In this document: positions 26,951 to 36,039 of the stretch, piece by piece | Layout: every line of letters begins with the position of its first letter | Position numbering within the stretch: position 1 is the first letter of the stretch | NCBI GenBank assembly: GCA_947492585.1 | Contig: CANLND010000001.1 | Coordinates: 124,001 to 188,000 of the forward strand | Direction of reading: 5' to 3' | Length of the DNA stretch: 64,000 nucleotides | From: an uncultured Paracoccaceae bacterium | Lineage (GTDB): Bacteria; Pseudomonadota; Alphaproteobacteria; Rhodobacterales; Rhodobacteraceae | Notes under the pieces: generated by a model | Told to the model about the DNA's origin: nothing | What the model saw: the letters and a program-made list of their open reading frames with translations, nothing else | Databases searched by the model: none | Translations under genes and position numbers: made by a program

Positions 26951-29149
26951 TCAGGCGGCCTTTTGATCTGACGCGAACCTTGTGTAAAAACTGTGTCCCT
27001 TTGCAGCCATTTCGTCCAGCAGTGCGGGGCAGGCAAAGCGTGCGCCATAGGTGTCAGCCAGTTCGTGGGCACGCGCGGCGGCATAGGGCGCGCCGAGCAT
27101 ATCCAGCCAGCTGAACGGCCCCCCTGACCACGGCGCAAATCCCCAGCCCAGAATTGCGCCAACGTCGCCTTCGCGAATGTCGGTCAACACCCCATCCTCC
27201 AGCGCGCGCACCGCCTCTAGTGCCTGGGCGAACATCATGCGCTCTTGTACTTCGGTCAGGGCAGGCTGATCGGCAGCAAGCGGGTAGTGCTGGGCCAGTT
27301 CAGGCCAGTGCTGCGTGCGCGCGCCTTTGGCATCATAGTCAAAGAACCCAGCCGACGCTTTGCGCCCCAAACGGCCCTGCGCTTCCATCCAGAACAGCAG
27401 ATCATCGGCGGGGCTGGCATCATAGCTGTCGCCAAGGGCCGCCATCGTGGCGCGGGTGATCTTGACGCCCAGATCAATTGACGTCTCGTCCGTCAGTTGG
27501 ATCGGTCCGACTGGGAATCCCAACTGCCGTGCGGCATTGTCGATCAAAACCGGTGAAACCCCTTCGGTCACCATACGCAGGGCTTCGTTCATGTAGGGAA
27601 TGATGCAGCGGTTGGCGTAGAAAAATCGGGCATCGTTGACCACGATGGGAGTTTTGCGGATCTGGCGCACAAAATCCAAAGCCTTGGCAACGGCGCGATC
27701 GCCGGTGGCGTGGCCGCGAATGATTTCGACAAGCAGCATCTTTTCCACCGGAGAGAAAAAGTGAATGCCAACAAACTGCTCTGGTCGTGATGACGCCTTG
27801 GCCAGCTCTGTGATGGGTAAGGTTGATGTGTTCGATGCAAAGATGCAGTCCGCTGGCACGATGGCCTCAACCTTCTGAGTGATCTCAGCCTTGACGGAGG
27901 GATCCTCAAACACCGCTTCGACGATAAGGTCGCAGTCCTTTAGGCTTTGGTGATCGGGGGTGGCGGTGATCCGCGCCAAAATCTCATCTTTGTGCTCAGG
28001 TGTGGTTTTGCCGCGTTTTATACCTTTTTCAAGATACGCCGCACTGTAGGCTTTGCCCCGGTCTGCGGCATCTTGGTCTTGATCGATCAGCACCACATGC
28101 ATGCCGGCCTGCGCTGAGACCAGCGCAATGCCGGCTCCCATCATTCCAGCGCCCAATACTCCCACAGTTTTCACGCTCTGATCGCTGATCTCTTTGGGGC
28201 GCACGGCACCTTTCTCCAGCGCTTGTTTGTTCAAAAACAAGGATCGGATCATCGCTGATGAGGAAGGGTTCATCAATACATGGGTAAACCAGCGCGCTTC
28301 AATCTTAAGTGCGGTGTCAAAATCCACTAAGGCGCCTTCATAGATGGCTGACAGCAATGCCTTGGCCGCCGGAAAGGCACCTTGGGTTTTGCCATTTATC
28401 ATCGCCGAGGCGCCGACGTAGGTCATAAAACCTGCGGGGTGATATGGCGCGCCACCGGGGATCTTAAATCCCTTTGCGTCCCACGGTTTGACGATGTCAG
28501 TTGGCGTGGCAGCCAGCACCCAGGCACGTGCAGTTTCCAGCGGATCGGCGCTGATGGCATCTACCAGCTGCGCCGCTTTGGCTTTTTTGGGATCCAGCAT
28601 CTTGCCTTCTAGCAGTACTGGGGCGGCGGCCATGGCACCCACCATACGAGAGTAGCGTGTGGTTCCGCCGCCGCCGGGAAACAGACCCACCAAAATTTCG
28701 GGCAGACCGATGCGTGTTTTTGGCGCGTCAGAGATCACGCGGTGATGACAGGCCAACGCGATTTCGGTGCCAATGCCCGCACAGGTGCCGGTCAGAGCGC
28801 AGGCGACAGGTTTGCCACCTTTGTTGGTTTTGGGATCCATCCCAGCGCGTTCGAGTTTGCGCAGCACACGGTGGCCGTTCATGGTGAAATCAAACAGGGC
28901 CTGCGCCGGGTTGTCGCCGTTTTCCTCGCGGATGCTGGCCAAAACGTTCAGATCCATGCCCCCGGCAAAGTCTTTTTTGCCGCTGGTGATCACCAGACCT
29001 TTGACCGCCTCATCGCCGAGCGCCTGATCGATCATCGCCTCCACCTCAGCAAAGGCTTCGCGGGTCAGAACGTTCATGGATTTGTCGGCGGCGTCCCACG
29101 TCAGGACTGCCACGCCGTCGTCATCAACCGTGTAGTGGAAATCGCTCAT
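26951..29149 (-). CDS. fadB: Fatty-acid oxidation complex: enoyl-CoA hydratase / 3-hydroxyacyl-CoA dehydrogenase
   Basis: Two-step beta-oxidation enzyme of 732 aa. The N-terminal crotonase domain (about 1-270) has CALTGTCAGIGTEIALACHH and GLPEILVGLFPGGGGT. The NAD domain (about 320-500) opens with GVLGAGMMGAGIALVSAQAG. The C-terminal 3HCDH domains carry FVGIHFFSPVEKMLLVEII. The layout is that of FadB/FadJ. It lies 48 bases downstream of the cupin gene, which is coupled to the thiolase gene, so the three probably form one transcript, thiolase-cupin-fadB. Whether the FadB or FadJ name fits better cannot be decided here. Confidence 0.93.
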   Translation of the reverse strand: MSDFHYTVDDDGVAVLTWDAADKSMNVLTREAFAEVEAMIDQALGDEAVKGLVITSGKKDFAGGMDLNVLASIREENGDNPAQALFDFTMNGHRVLRKLERAGMDPKTNKGGKPVACALTGTCAGIGTEIALACHHRVISDAPKTRIGLPEILVGLFPGGGGTTRYSRMVGAMAAAPVLLEGKMLDPKKAKAAQLVDAISADPLETARAWVLAATPTDIVKPWDAKGFKIPGGAPYHPAGFMTYVGASAMINGKTQGAFPAAKALLSAIYEGALVDFDTALKIEARWFTHVLMNPSSSAMIRSLFLNKQALEKGAVRPKEISDQSVKTVGVLGAGMMGAGIALVSAQAGMHVVLIDQDQDAADRGKAYSAAYLEKGIKRGKTTPEHKDEILARITATPDHQSLKDCDLIVEAVFEDPSVKAEITQKVEAIVPADCIFASNTSTLPITELAKASSRPEQFVGIHFFSPVEKMLLVEIIRGHATGDRAVAKALDFVRQIRKTPIVVNDARFFYANRCIIPYMNEALRMVTEGVSPVLIDNAARQLGFPVGPIQLTDETSIDLGVKITRATMAALGDSYDASPADDLLFWMEAQGRLGRKASAGFFDYDAKGARTQHWPELAQHYPLAADQPALTEVQERMMFAQALEAVRALEDGVLTDIREGDVGAILGWGFAPWSGGPFSWLDMLGAPYAAARAHELADTYGARFACPALLDEMAAKGHSFYTRFASDQKAA

Positions 29150-29197
29150 GTGTTGTCTCCTGTGTGTGACGACAAAAGGGAAATAACGGCTGGGGTG

Positions 29198-29686
29198 TCA
29201 GTCCGCCGCTCCAATTTGATCTGCGGTCAATGGGCTGCCGTCTTTGCGCGTAAACTGGTGTCGTGCGTCGGGGCGATCTTCGACCTTCATGTCAAGATCG
29301 CTGTAATACGCCGTTTCCGTAGGTGTTCGTGTGCCAATGACCAGAAAGGATGCCGGGGTTGTGCTGCGATTGATGAAATGATGACCATTGGCCTCACCGG
29401 CCGGAAACGTCGCACAGTCGCCGACGTGCAATTCTGTGTCTCCATGGTCATCCACCAGCGTGCAGACGCCTGCGGTGACCATGACAAATTCGTCCTGTTC
29501 CATGTGGTAATGGCGCAATGCGGACATGGCGCCGGGCGCAAGCTGTACCAGGTTGGCACCAAATTGGGTCAGCCCGCCTGCGTCACCCAACTGTTGACTG
29601 CTGCGCCCCTCCATCTGTTTGGCCAGATCTCCGGGATAGCCGGATCCAGTTTTTGTGGGGACCGTTGAGAGATCAAGTTTTGGCAT
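29198..29686 (-). CDS. Cupin-domain protein in the beta-oxidation operon
   Basis: A 162-aa single-domain cupin. Cupin motif 1 reads ALRHYHMEQDEFVMVTAG, with two His and a Glu as possible metal ligands. Motif 2 follows around GDCATFPAGEANGHHFIN. Cupins of this kind bind a metal and may be dioxygenases, isomerases or sensors, and nothing here decides which. The ATG overlaps the thiolase stop by one base (TGATG), so its translation is tied to thiolase, and fadB follows. A role in handling an acyl-CoA intermediate or oxidised fatty acid is possible but inferred only from position. Confidence 0.75.
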   Translation of the reverse strand: MPKLDLSTVPTKTGSGYPGDLAKQMEGRSSQQLGDAGGLTQFGANLVQLAPGAMSALRHYHMEQDEFVMVTAGVCTLVDDHGDTELHVGDCATFPAGEANGHHFINRSTTPASFLVIGTRTPTETAYYSDLDMKVEDRPDARHQFTRKDGSPLTADQIGAAD

Positions 29687-30897
29687 CAGACTCTTTCAAT
29701 TATTGTTGCGGCCCCCATGCCGGACGCGATGCACAGTGTGGCGAGACCACAGGTTTTGTCCTGCCGCTCCAGCTCGTCCAAGAGCGTGCCGATAATGATC
29801 GCACCTGTCGCGCCCAAGGGGTGCCCCATAGCGATGGAACCGCCATTCACGTTGACCACCGCAGGATCTACATCAAAGGCCTGCTGGAAGCGCAAAACCA
29901 CGCTGGCAAAGGCTTCGTTGACTTCGAATAGGTCAATGTCGCTGATGGCCATGCCAGTATCCGCAAGGATTTTCTGGGTCGCGGGGACGGGACCGGTGAG
30001 CATAATCGTGGGATCACTGCCAATTTTTGCGGTGGCTTTGATGAGGGCGCGGGGTGTCAGGCCGTGGGCCTCACCAAAGGCCTTATTGCCGATCAGCAGC
30101 GCGGCGGCGCCATCCACAATCCCCGAGGAGTTGCCCGCGTGGTGAATGTGATGAATTCGTTCCAGATGCGGGTATTTCATCATCGCAACTTTGTTAAAGC
30201 CGGGCATTTGTTCGCCCATCATTTGAAACGCGGGGTTCAGTGCCCCAAGCGATTGCATGTCTGTGCCGGGTCGCATGTATTCGTCGCGATCGAGAATGGT
30301 CAGCCCGTTTTGGTCGGTCACCGGGATCACCGACTTGGCAAACCGTCCCTCATCCCAGGCGCGGGCGGCACGGCGCTGGCTTTCGACCGCCAGCGCATCG
30401 GCGTGATCGCGGTCAAATCCGTATTGGGTGGCGATGATGTCGGCGGAAATGCCCTGAGGCACAAAATAGCTGTCCATGGCCAGTGACGGATCCACCGCAA
30501 TCGCGGCCCCGTCTGATCCCATCGGCACCCGGCCCATCATTTCCACGCCGCCTGCGATATAGGCCTGTCCGGCGCCGCCTTTGATCTGGTTTGCGGCCAG
30601 ATTGACCGCCTCCATGCCGGAGGCACAGAAGCGGTTGATTGACAGTCCGGGGATGTGTTCATCCAGATCTGATGCCAAAACAGCCGACCGGGCCAAACAG
30701 CCGCCCTGTTCCATCACTTGGGTGACATTGCCCCAGATGACGTCTTCGATTGGGGCGTTGTCCAGCCCGTTGCGGGCCTTTAACGCATTCAAAGTGAGTG
30801 CAGACAGGCGCAAGCTGGTCACTTCGTGCAGGGACCCATCTTTGCGTCCCTTGCCGCGGGGGGTGCGCAGGGCGTCGTAGATATAGGCATCATGCAT
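29686..30897 (-). CDS. fadA: Acetyl-CoA C-acyltransferase (thiolase)
   Basis: The thiolytic last step of beta-oxidation. The 403-aa protein has the N-terminal acyl-enzyme cysteine in SINRFCASGMEAVNLAANQI (Cys about 87), the HPLGATGA histidine loop and the C-terminal CIASGMGAATIIERV active site. The pairing with a FadB-type fusion in one operon supports the FadA role over biosynthetic acetoacetyl-CoA thiolase. It is the first gene of the thiolase-cupin-fadB set and lies 39 bases after the GST gene on the same strand. Confidence 0.92.
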   Translation of the reverse strand: MHDAYIYDALRTPRGKGRKDGSLHEVTSLRLSALTLNALKARNGLDNAPIEDVIWGNVTQVMEQGGCLARSAVLASDLDEHIPGLSINRFCASGMEAVNLAANQIKGGAGQAYIAGGVEMMGRVPMGSDGAAIAVDPSLAMDSYFVPQGISADIIATQYGFDRDHADALAVESQRRAARAWDEGRFAKSVIPVTDQNGLTILDRDEYMRPGTDMQSLGALNPAFQMMGEQMPGFNKVAMMKYPHLERIHHIHHAGNSSGIVDGAAALLIGNKAFGEAHGLTPRALIKATAKIGSDPTIMLTGPVPATQKILADTGMAISDIDLFEVNEAFASVVLRFQQAFDVDPAVVNVNGGSIAMGHPLGATGAIIIGTLLDELERQDKTCGLATLCIASGMGAATIIERV

Positions 30898-30936
30898 GTC
30901 GCTCTCCTTTTTGAATGGTACTGGTGGGACGCGGGG

Positions 30937-31569
30937 TCAGGCGCGGTCTGAGGGGTGTCCGGGCATTAGATCATAGGGGTGTTTCCAGCCTGGCAGGTCG
31001 CTGATCCGGGTCAGCCAGGCGTCGATGTGTGGCCATGCGGCGCGATCAAATCCAAAGGGTTCCGGGTAAAATAGATAGCTGCAACAGCTGAGATCAGCAT
31101 TGGTGAGCCCATCCCCCACAATCCAGTCGCGCCCGTCAAGGTGGGTGTTCAGGGTGGCAAATGCCGCTTGCAGTCGGGACTGCATGAATGAAATCACCTC
31201 TTGCGGACGTTTGTCTTCGGGGAGGAAGTTCATCAGGAAACGGGTCATCCCAACCTGGCTGGACAGTTTGTGATTGTCCCATAAAACCCAGCGCAGAACT
31301 TCGTATGTGTCGGCCTCTGCGCCGCCAAACAGGCCTGTTTTATCGGTGATGTACTGTTGGATCACACCGGATTGGCTTAGTGTCAGATCTCCGTCCACCA
31401 AAACCGGAACTTCGCCTTGGACGCTGAGCTGACGATAGTCGTCGCTGCGGGTTGCCCCCTTAAAGAAATCCACAAATACCGGCGACCAAGTGAGATCCGA
31501 AAGTTCCAGTGCCAGCGCGGCCTTATAGGCGTTCCCGCTTTCGCCAAAGCAATGAAGTTTGAGAGTCAT
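30937..31569 (-). CDS. Glutathione S-transferase family protein
   Basis: A 210-aa protein with a thioredoxin-like N-terminal domain (GESGNAYKAALALELSDL, then the glutathione-binding GEVPVLVDGDLTLSQSGVIQQYI) and an all-helical C-terminal domain (DWIVGDGLTNADLSCCSYLFY). The Ser/Asn around residues 11-13 is the likely catalytic position. Substrate unknown. An AAGGA box lies 10 bases before the ATG. It precedes the thiolase gene with a gap of 39 bases and so probably belongs to the same fatty-acid oxidation transcript, perhaps removing reactive by-products; this is inference. Confidence 0.85.
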   Translation of the reverse strand: MTLKLHCFGESGNAYKAALALELSDLTWSPVFVDFFKGATRSDDYRQLSVQGEVPVLVDGDLTLSQSGVIQQYITDKTGLFGGAEADTYEVLRWVLWDNHKLSSQVGMTRFLMNFLPEDKRPQEVISFMQSRLQAAFATLNTHLDGRDWIVGDGLTNADLSCCSYLFYPEPFGFDRAAWPHIDAWLTRISDLPGWKHPYDLMPGHPSDRA

Positions 31570-31899
31570 CTGAGGTCCTTACCTGGTAAAAACATGGGGT
31601 CGAGGTCACGCGATTTTCGAGCGCTTATGGACCAATTGTGACAAGATGAGAGCGCTTCATCCATCGTTAAACGACCGGGTGCGTTGATGACGCTGCGGCA
31701 CAGAGGACCGGGCCGATGGCAGTCGAATGTGGCGCGTCGCGTGGTTCTCTTGGCGTCGGGCGCAGCGCAGCAATCAACGCCCAGACGCCGCGCACGGCGC
31801 GTGGGCACACCGGGCCACTGTCTGACCAATAGGGCGTTTGATACGGGGGGAGATGTAATTGGATCAGAATACACTAAGTGACGGCCTCCACTGACATTT
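31570..31899. other. 330-base gap upstream of the GST gene
   Basis: No convincing gene. An open frame on the minus strand reaches the GST start but reads as Arg- and Cys-rich non-protein. The gap holds an imperfect hairpin at 31779-31806 (GCCCA/TGGGC outer and CGCCG/CGGCG inner stem). It should contain the promoter of the GST-thiolase-cupin-fadB set. Confidence 0.55.
31779..31806 (-). terminator. Imperfect hairpin, possible end of the acyl-CoA dehydrogenase transcript
   Basis: A 5+5 bp stem with a 2-base internal mismatch and a CGCA loop, about 95 bases past the small 70-aa gene. No T-tract follows, so this is a tentative transcript end. Confidence 0.3.
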
Positions 31900-32112
31900 C
31901 TACCGTTTGCGACTGTCCAGTTCGGCGTTGAATACCCGCAGGCGATGGGTCAACGTATCGCCGTCGGTCACGCTGTCGAAGTGTTCAAACAGGAACGAAA
32001 GCGCTTCTCCTTCATCCAGTCCAGCCTCGGTCGCAAACCGTTTGAGCCGCCGATAGCCATCTTCGGTCATAGAGACCGGAAACCGGCGGGTGAGACGAAA
32101 TCGTTTGGGCAT
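31900..32112 (-). CDS. Small basic protein of the fatty-acid oxidation cluster
   Basis: A 70-aa protein opening MPKRFRLTRRFPVSMTEDGY, then RRLKRFATEAGLDEGEALSFLFEHFDSV and a basic C-terminus. A strand followed by two helices, and the MTEDGYRRLKRFATEAGLDEGEALSFL pattern, recall ribbon-helix-helix DNA-binding proteins, with FRLTRRFPVSM as the strand. This is a guess from pattern and not a recognised family. The composition is protein-like. It lies 61 bases after the acyl-CoA dehydrogenase gene on the same strand, so it may be a local regulator. Confidence 0.6.
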   Translation of the reverse strand: MPKRFRLTRRFPVSMTEDGYRRLKRFATEAGLDEGEALSFLFEHFDSVTDGDTLTHRLRVFNAELDSRKR

Positions 32113-32173
32113 CGGGTGTCCTTGGTTGTAGGCGTTTTAAAAACGCCTGGGGGCAGGGGGCTGAATGTTCAAT

Positions 32174-33955
32174 TCAGAAATCACTATGCGAGAGCGCCAT
32201 CACAGGTTCAGCGCCGCTTTGGATGCGGGCCAGATGCAGGGCGGTGGCGGGCAGGCGTCGGGCCATATAATATCGACCGGTTGTCAGTTTTGCCCGATAA
32301 AACGCAGGATCGGCGCATCCCTCAGACAAGGCGTTATGTGCTGATTTGGCCATTTTGGCCCACATCAAGCCAAGGCAAACATGCCCAAAAAGATGCATGA
32401 AATCATATGACCCGGCCAAGGCGTGATTGGGGTTTTGCATCCCGTGTTGCAAAAAGTACTGCGCCGCCGCCTGAAGGTCTTTGGACGCTGATTTGAGCGG
32501 GGTCAGGAACTGCTCGTCGTAGTCTTCGGACAGGCCTGCGGTGTCTTTGCAGAATGATTTGACCTCTTCAAAAAAGCCGAGCAGGTGCTTGCCGCCGTCC
32601 TGTCCCAGCTTGCGCCCCACCAGATCCAAGGCTTGCACGCCGTTGGCGCCTTCGTAGATCATAGCAATGCGGGCATCACGGGTGAACTGCGACATGCCCC
32701 ATTCTTCGATATAACCATGTCCGCCAAACACCTGTTGGGCCTGCACCGTCATGTCATAGCCTTGATCGGTCAAAAACCCTTTTAGAACTGGGGTCAGCAG
32801 TGACACAAGTCCTTCGGCGGAGGCATCCGCGTCCCGGTGCGCACGATCAATCAAAGTGCTGCCCCACAACAAAAAGGCGCGCGCGCCCTCAATAAAGCTT
32901 TTTTGGTCCATCAAGTTGCGGCGAATATCGGGGTGCACGATCAGCGGGTCAGCGGGGCCATCGGGGTTTTCAACGCCCGTCACCGCGCGCCCCTGAAGAC
33001 GATCTTTGGCGTAATCGACCGCGTTTTGATAGGCGGCCTCAGCCTGGGCCAATCCCTGCATGGCGACGCCCAGTCGGGCTTCGTTCATCATCGTGAACAT
33101 TGCGCGCATGCCTTTGTGGGCCTCTCCAAGCAGATACCCGGTGGCACCATCGTAGTTCATCACACAGGTTGCATTACCGTGGATGCCCATTTTCTCTTCG
33201 ATATTGCCAACACTTACCGCGTTGGCCGCACCCAGGTTGCCGTCGGGCGTCACCATCAATTTGGGCACGATAAACAACGACACGCCTTTGATGCCGTCAG
33301 GGCCGCCGGGGATCTTTGCGAGAACCAGATGGATGACGTTTTCCGCCAGATCGTGATCCCCTGCGGAAATAAATATCTTCTGGCCAGTGATCTGATAGCT
33401 GCCGTCGTCCTGTGGCTCGGCCTTGGTGCGCATCAGCCCCAAATCGGTGCCGCAATGCGGTTCGGTTAAATTCATGGTGCCAGTCCACTGGCATTGGATC
33501 ATCTGGGGCAAATAGGTGGATTTTTGTGCCGCTGTGCCATGTGCCAGAATGGCCGAGGCGGCGCCGTGGGTCAGCCCCTGATACATGGTAAAGGCCTGAT
33601 TGGCCGCCGAGAAAAATTCGCCGACGATGGTGCCGACGATACTTGGCATGTCCTGGCCACCAAATTCTGAGGGCATATCCAATCCGGGCCAGCCGCCTGC
33701 CCGAAGTTCTGCAAAGGCCTCTTTGAAACCGTCGGGTGTATGTACGGTGCCCTTGTCCAATCGGCACCCTTGGGTGTCTCCGATTTGGTTTAAAGGTTGA
33801 AGCAAGGTGCTGGCGATCTTGCCTGCTTCGTCCAAAATGGCACCAGTTACGTCCCGCTCCAGCTGGTCATAGCCGGGAATGTCATATTCGGCGACGTTGA
33901 ACACATCATGAAGCAGGAATTGCACGTCTGCGATGGGAGCGGTGTAGCTGGGCAT
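32174..33955 (-). CDS. Acyl-CoA dehydrogenase, long DmdC/FadE-like form
   Basis: A FAD enzyme of 593 aa making the 2,3-double bond in an acyl-CoA. It carries an N-terminal extension ([21 protein letters not shown]), the FAD-site segment [18 protein letters not shown] (158-175), a catalytic Glu435 in [12 protein letters not shown], and an extra C-terminal helical domain. This layout is that of the ACAD subfamily that includes DmdC (3-methylmercaptopropionyl-CoA dehydrogenase in DMSP breakdown), but most Roseobacters have several such paralogs. With fadA and fadB nearby, general fatty-acid oxidation is more likely here. Confidence 0.88.
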   Translation of the reverse strand: MPSYTAPIADVQFLLHDVFNVAEYDIPGYDQLERDVTGAILDEAGKIASTLLQPLNQIGDTQGCRLDKGTVHTPDGFKEAFAELRAGGWPGLDMPSEFGGQDMPSIVGTIVGEFFSAANQAFTMYQGLTHGAASAILAHGTAAQKSTYLPQMIQCQWTGTMNLTEPHCGTDLGLMRTKAEPQDDGSYQITGQKIFISAGDHDLAENVIHLVLAKIPGGPDGIKGVSLFIVPKLMVTPDGNLGAANAVSVGNIEEKMGIHGNATCVMNYDGATGYLLGEAHKGMRAMFTMMNEARLGVAMQGLAQAEAAYQNAVDYAKDRLQGRAVTGVENPDGPADPLIVHPDIRRNLMDQKSFIEGARAFLLWGSTLIDRAHRDADASAEGLVSLLTPVLKGFLTDQGYDMTVQAQQVFGGHGYIEEWGMSQFTRDARIAMIYEGANGVQALDLVGRKLGQDGGKHLLGFFEEVKSFCKDTAGLSEDYDEQFLTPLKSASKDLQAAAQYFLQHGMQNPNHALAGSYDFMHLFGHVCLGLMWAKMAKSAHNALSEGCADPAFYRAKLTTGRYYMARRLPATALHLARIQSGAEPVMALSHSDF

Positions 33956-34001
33956 GAAATCCTCGTTTTTTTGGGCTGGGTGGCGTCGGTCTCTTTGGGG
34001 G

Positions 34002-34436
34002 CTAACGGGCGTTCGGGCGGGCGTTGTTTTGCAGTTCTGCGATGCGGGCCGCGCCCCATTTCAGCTGGCTGCGCAGATCATTGATGGCGTCGTCTAATTC
34101 GGCGCGACGGTGTTCCATGTCGGTCAATCGCTCTTGGGCCAGTTCATGAACCCGCATCAGTTGCACCAGATGCTGACCATCTGCATTGTACAGATCCAAC
34201 AGTTCGCGGATTTGATCCAGAGTGAACCCAAACCGTTTGCCGCGCAGGATGAGTTTTAGCCGGGCGCGATCCCGTTTGGTGAAACGGCGGTGCGGTCCCT
34301 CCCGGAGGGGAAAGAGCAGCTCTTTTGCTTCGTAAAACCGCAAGGTGCGTGGCGTCACATCAAACGTGTCGCACATCTCGCGGATCGTCATTGTGTCGTC
34401 GGGCGCGTCTGGCACGGGATGTCTCGCTTTTAGCAT
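34002..34436 (-). CDS. MerR-family regulator 1 of the fatty-acid oxidation cluster
   Basis: A 144-aa MerR protein: winged HTH with [32 protein letters not shown], then a coiled coil for dimerisation ([27 protein letters not shown]). There is no cysteine cluster, so it should sense an organic ligand and not a metal. It lies 46 bases upstream of the acyl-CoA dehydrogenase gene on the same strand, and its own promoter holds a strong palindrome (34478-34495). The Met at 34436 is used; an upstream Met at 34466 is possible. MerR proteins of this group (such as LiuR) control acyl-CoA catabolism. Confidence 0.85.
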   Translation of the reverse strand: MLKARHPVPDAPDDTMTIREMCDTFDVTPRTLRFYEAKELLFPLREGPHRRFTKRDRARLKLILRGKRFGFTLDQIRELLDLYNADGQHLVQLMRVHELAQERLTDMEHRRAELDDAINDLRSQLKWGAARIAELQNNARPNAR

Positions 34437-34477
34437 AGTACAAATCTGTGCAGCCCAGTTGGGCATTACAAGATTAA

Positions 34478-34495
34478 CTTGACGTGTACGTCAAG
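34478..34495. promoter_or_regulatory. MerR-type promoter palindrome upstream of MerR 1
   Basis: CTTGACGT-GT-ACGTCAAG, a perfect 8-bp inverted repeat, 42 bases before the regulator's ATG. On the minus strand TTGACG forms a -35 box, and TGTAAT lies 18 bases further as a -10 box, so the palindrome occupies the -35 and spacer, the place where MerR proteins act. Confidence 0.6.
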
Positions 34496-34619
34496 CGTAC
34501 GCCACTTCACCGCGTTTGAGGGAATGGAAACCGCAGAGAATTCGTTAAAATATCGAAAATGCAAAAAGGGGCCAAAGGCCCCTACCATCGACACAGACCA
34601 AATATGGGTCGTTTCAGGT

Positions 34620-34997
34620 TTACTCTCGCTCGGTCATCAGTGCCTGGGTGGTGGACCGGAGTGTTTCCAATTCATCCAAGGCTTCGTTCAGTTGATCGCG
34701 CTGTTTGCGCAGCTCGTCCAACTGTCGATCTGCCATCCCCAAGAACGCTTGCATCTGGGCCTGATTGCCTTCGTTTTCATAGATCATCAGCCATTGTCGG
34801 ATTTCCTCAAGCTGAAATCCAAATTTGCGACCGCGCAGGATCAGTTTCATGCGTGCCCGTTCGCGCGGCGCATAATACCGTGACCGGCCCTCACGGTGCG
34901 GCTGCAACAGCTCAATGTATTCATAATATCTGAGCGTTCGCGGTGTTACATCAAACACGGCGCACATCTCTTTGAATGACAAAAGTGGCTCGGCCAT
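34620..34997 (-). CDS. MerR-family regulator 2
   Basis: A 125-aa MerR protein whose HTH ([29 protein letters not shown]) is close to that of MerR 1. Also shared are RMKLILRGRKFGFQLEEIR and a C-terminal coiled coil (RQLDELRKQRDQLNEALDELETL). The two are paralogs in tandem on the minus strand, but this one is shorter at the start and is separated by about 180 bases that include the MerR 1 promoter. The start at 34997 gives the normal N-terminus. It is divergent from the thioesterase-MATE operon, 106 bases away, which is a likely target. Confidence 0.85.
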   Translation of the reverse strand: MAEPLLSFKEMCAVFDVTPRTLRYYEYIELLQPHREGRSRYYAPRERARMKLILRGRKFGFQLEEIRQWLMIYENEGNQAQMQAFLGMADRQLDELRKQRDQLNEALDELETLRSTTQALMTERE

Positions 34998-35103
34998 CCC
35001 AGTTCCCCCTTGGCTGCAACCTAGGCATTGATATTTCAGAGTGCAACAGCTGCCGTAGTACTTTAAAAACAAGACAGCATCTTAACATAACAGGGCGGAC
35101 ACG

Positions 35104-35526
35104 ATGGACGAAATGTTGGAACAGGCCCGTGCCTTTATCCAATCTTTGCCGCATGCGCGTGCATTGGGGATGGAGTTGATAGAGTTTGGCGGAGGCAGCG
35201 CAAAAATTATCATGCCTTATGATGACAAATTGATCGGAGACCCTCAGACGCGGGTGATCCATGGAGGCGCAGTATCTGCGCTTATGGATACCTGTTGTGG
35301 CGCTGCTGTGATGTCGCATCCCTCGCGCCCGACCACCACCGCTACAATTGATTTGCGCATTGATTACATGCGCAGCGCAACGCCGGGTCAGACCATTACA
35401 ACCACCGCCACTTGCCATCACGCCACCCGTTCGGTCGCGTTTGTGCGCGCGGTCGCGGTGGACGAAGACACCGCTCTTCCCGTTGCCACCGCGACCGGTG
35501 CCTTTACCGTGGAGTTGCCCGCATGA
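35104..35526 (+). CDS. PaaI-type hotdog thioesterase 1
   Basis: A 140-aa single hotdog domain. RVIHGGAVSALMDTCCGAA holds the HGG motif and the following Asp that form the active site of PaaI-type thioesterases. Its own fold is followed by TIDLRIDYMRSATPG, the usual second strand pair. Such enzymes release free acids from small or aromatic acyl-CoAs. Its TGA overlaps the next start (ATGA), so the two thioesterases are translated together, and they face a MerR gene. The substrate is unknown. Confidence 0.85.
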   Translation: MDEMLEQARAFIQSLPHARALGMELIEFGGGSAKIIMPYDDKLIGDPQTRVIHGGAVSALMDTCCGAAVMSHPSRPTTTATIDLRIDYMRSATPGQTITTTATCHHATRSVAFVRAVAVDEDTALPVATATGAFTVELPA

Positions 35527-36032
35527 GCCGTCCTCGTCCCGAACCGATCCAGCAGGTCAAACAACGGCGCGACGCTGCCTTGGCGGCCTTGGTGCAATCC
35601 GTACCTTATATTCAGTTTCTGGGGGTGACCTTTGACCGGCGCGGCAATGAGCTGACTGGGCAATTGAATTACCACGACACCCTGATTGGCAATCCGCGAC
35701 TCCCCGCGCTGCATGGCGGCGCGACGGCTGCGTTTTTAGAAATTACCGCGATGATCACTCTGAACTGGTCCGTTCTATGGGAACGCGTCGAAAATGGGCA
35801 GCTGGATCCCGAAGATATGGCCCGTGGCAATCTGCCCCGGCAGCCAAAGACCATTGATTTCAGCGTGGATTACCTGCGCTCGGGTCTCCCCCGCGACGCC
35901 TACGCGCGAGCGCGGGTCTGGCGATCTGGGCGGCGCTATGCCTCTGTCCATGTCGAAGCGTGGCAGGACGACAAAGAAAAGCTGCTGGCACAGGCCACCG
36001 GTCACTTCCTGATGGCGCAGGCCGAGGATTAA
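35523..36032 (+). CDS. PaaI-type hotdog thioesterase 2
   Basis: A 169-aa hotdog protein starting at the ATG inside the end of thioesterase 1. It has RLPALHGGATAAFLEITAMITL at the active-site helix (HGG, with Glu in place of the usual Asp) and a longer insert after it (WERVENGQLDPEDMARGNLPR) before TIDFSVDYLRSG. It is thus a diverged partner and not a recent duplicate. The overlap suggests a heteromeric complex, but homomers are equally possible. A MATE gene starts 7 bases after its stop. Confidence 0.82.
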   Translation: MSRPRPEPIQQVKQRRDAALAALVQSVPYIQFLGVTFDRRGNELTGQLNYHDTLIGNPRLPALHGGATAAFLEITAMITLNWSVLWERVENGQLDPEDMARGNLPRQPKTIDFSVDYLRSGLPRDAYARARVWRSGRRYASVHVEAWQDDKEKLLAQATGHFLMAQAED

Positions 36033-36039
36033 GCGCGCG

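Noticed and set aside
28742-29668. Long open frames antisense to fadB, and similar ones antisense to metR, the acyl-CoA dehydrogenase, the TTC38-like gene and deoA
   Set aside because: They arise from codon bias in GC-rich genes on the other strand and show no family motifs.
31566-31874. Open frame on the minus strand whose stop overlaps the GST start
   Set aside because: The overlap looks like translational coupling, but the translation is rich in Arg, Cys and Pro with no fold-like pattern, and the stretch acting as its end is simply the GST ribosome binding site.
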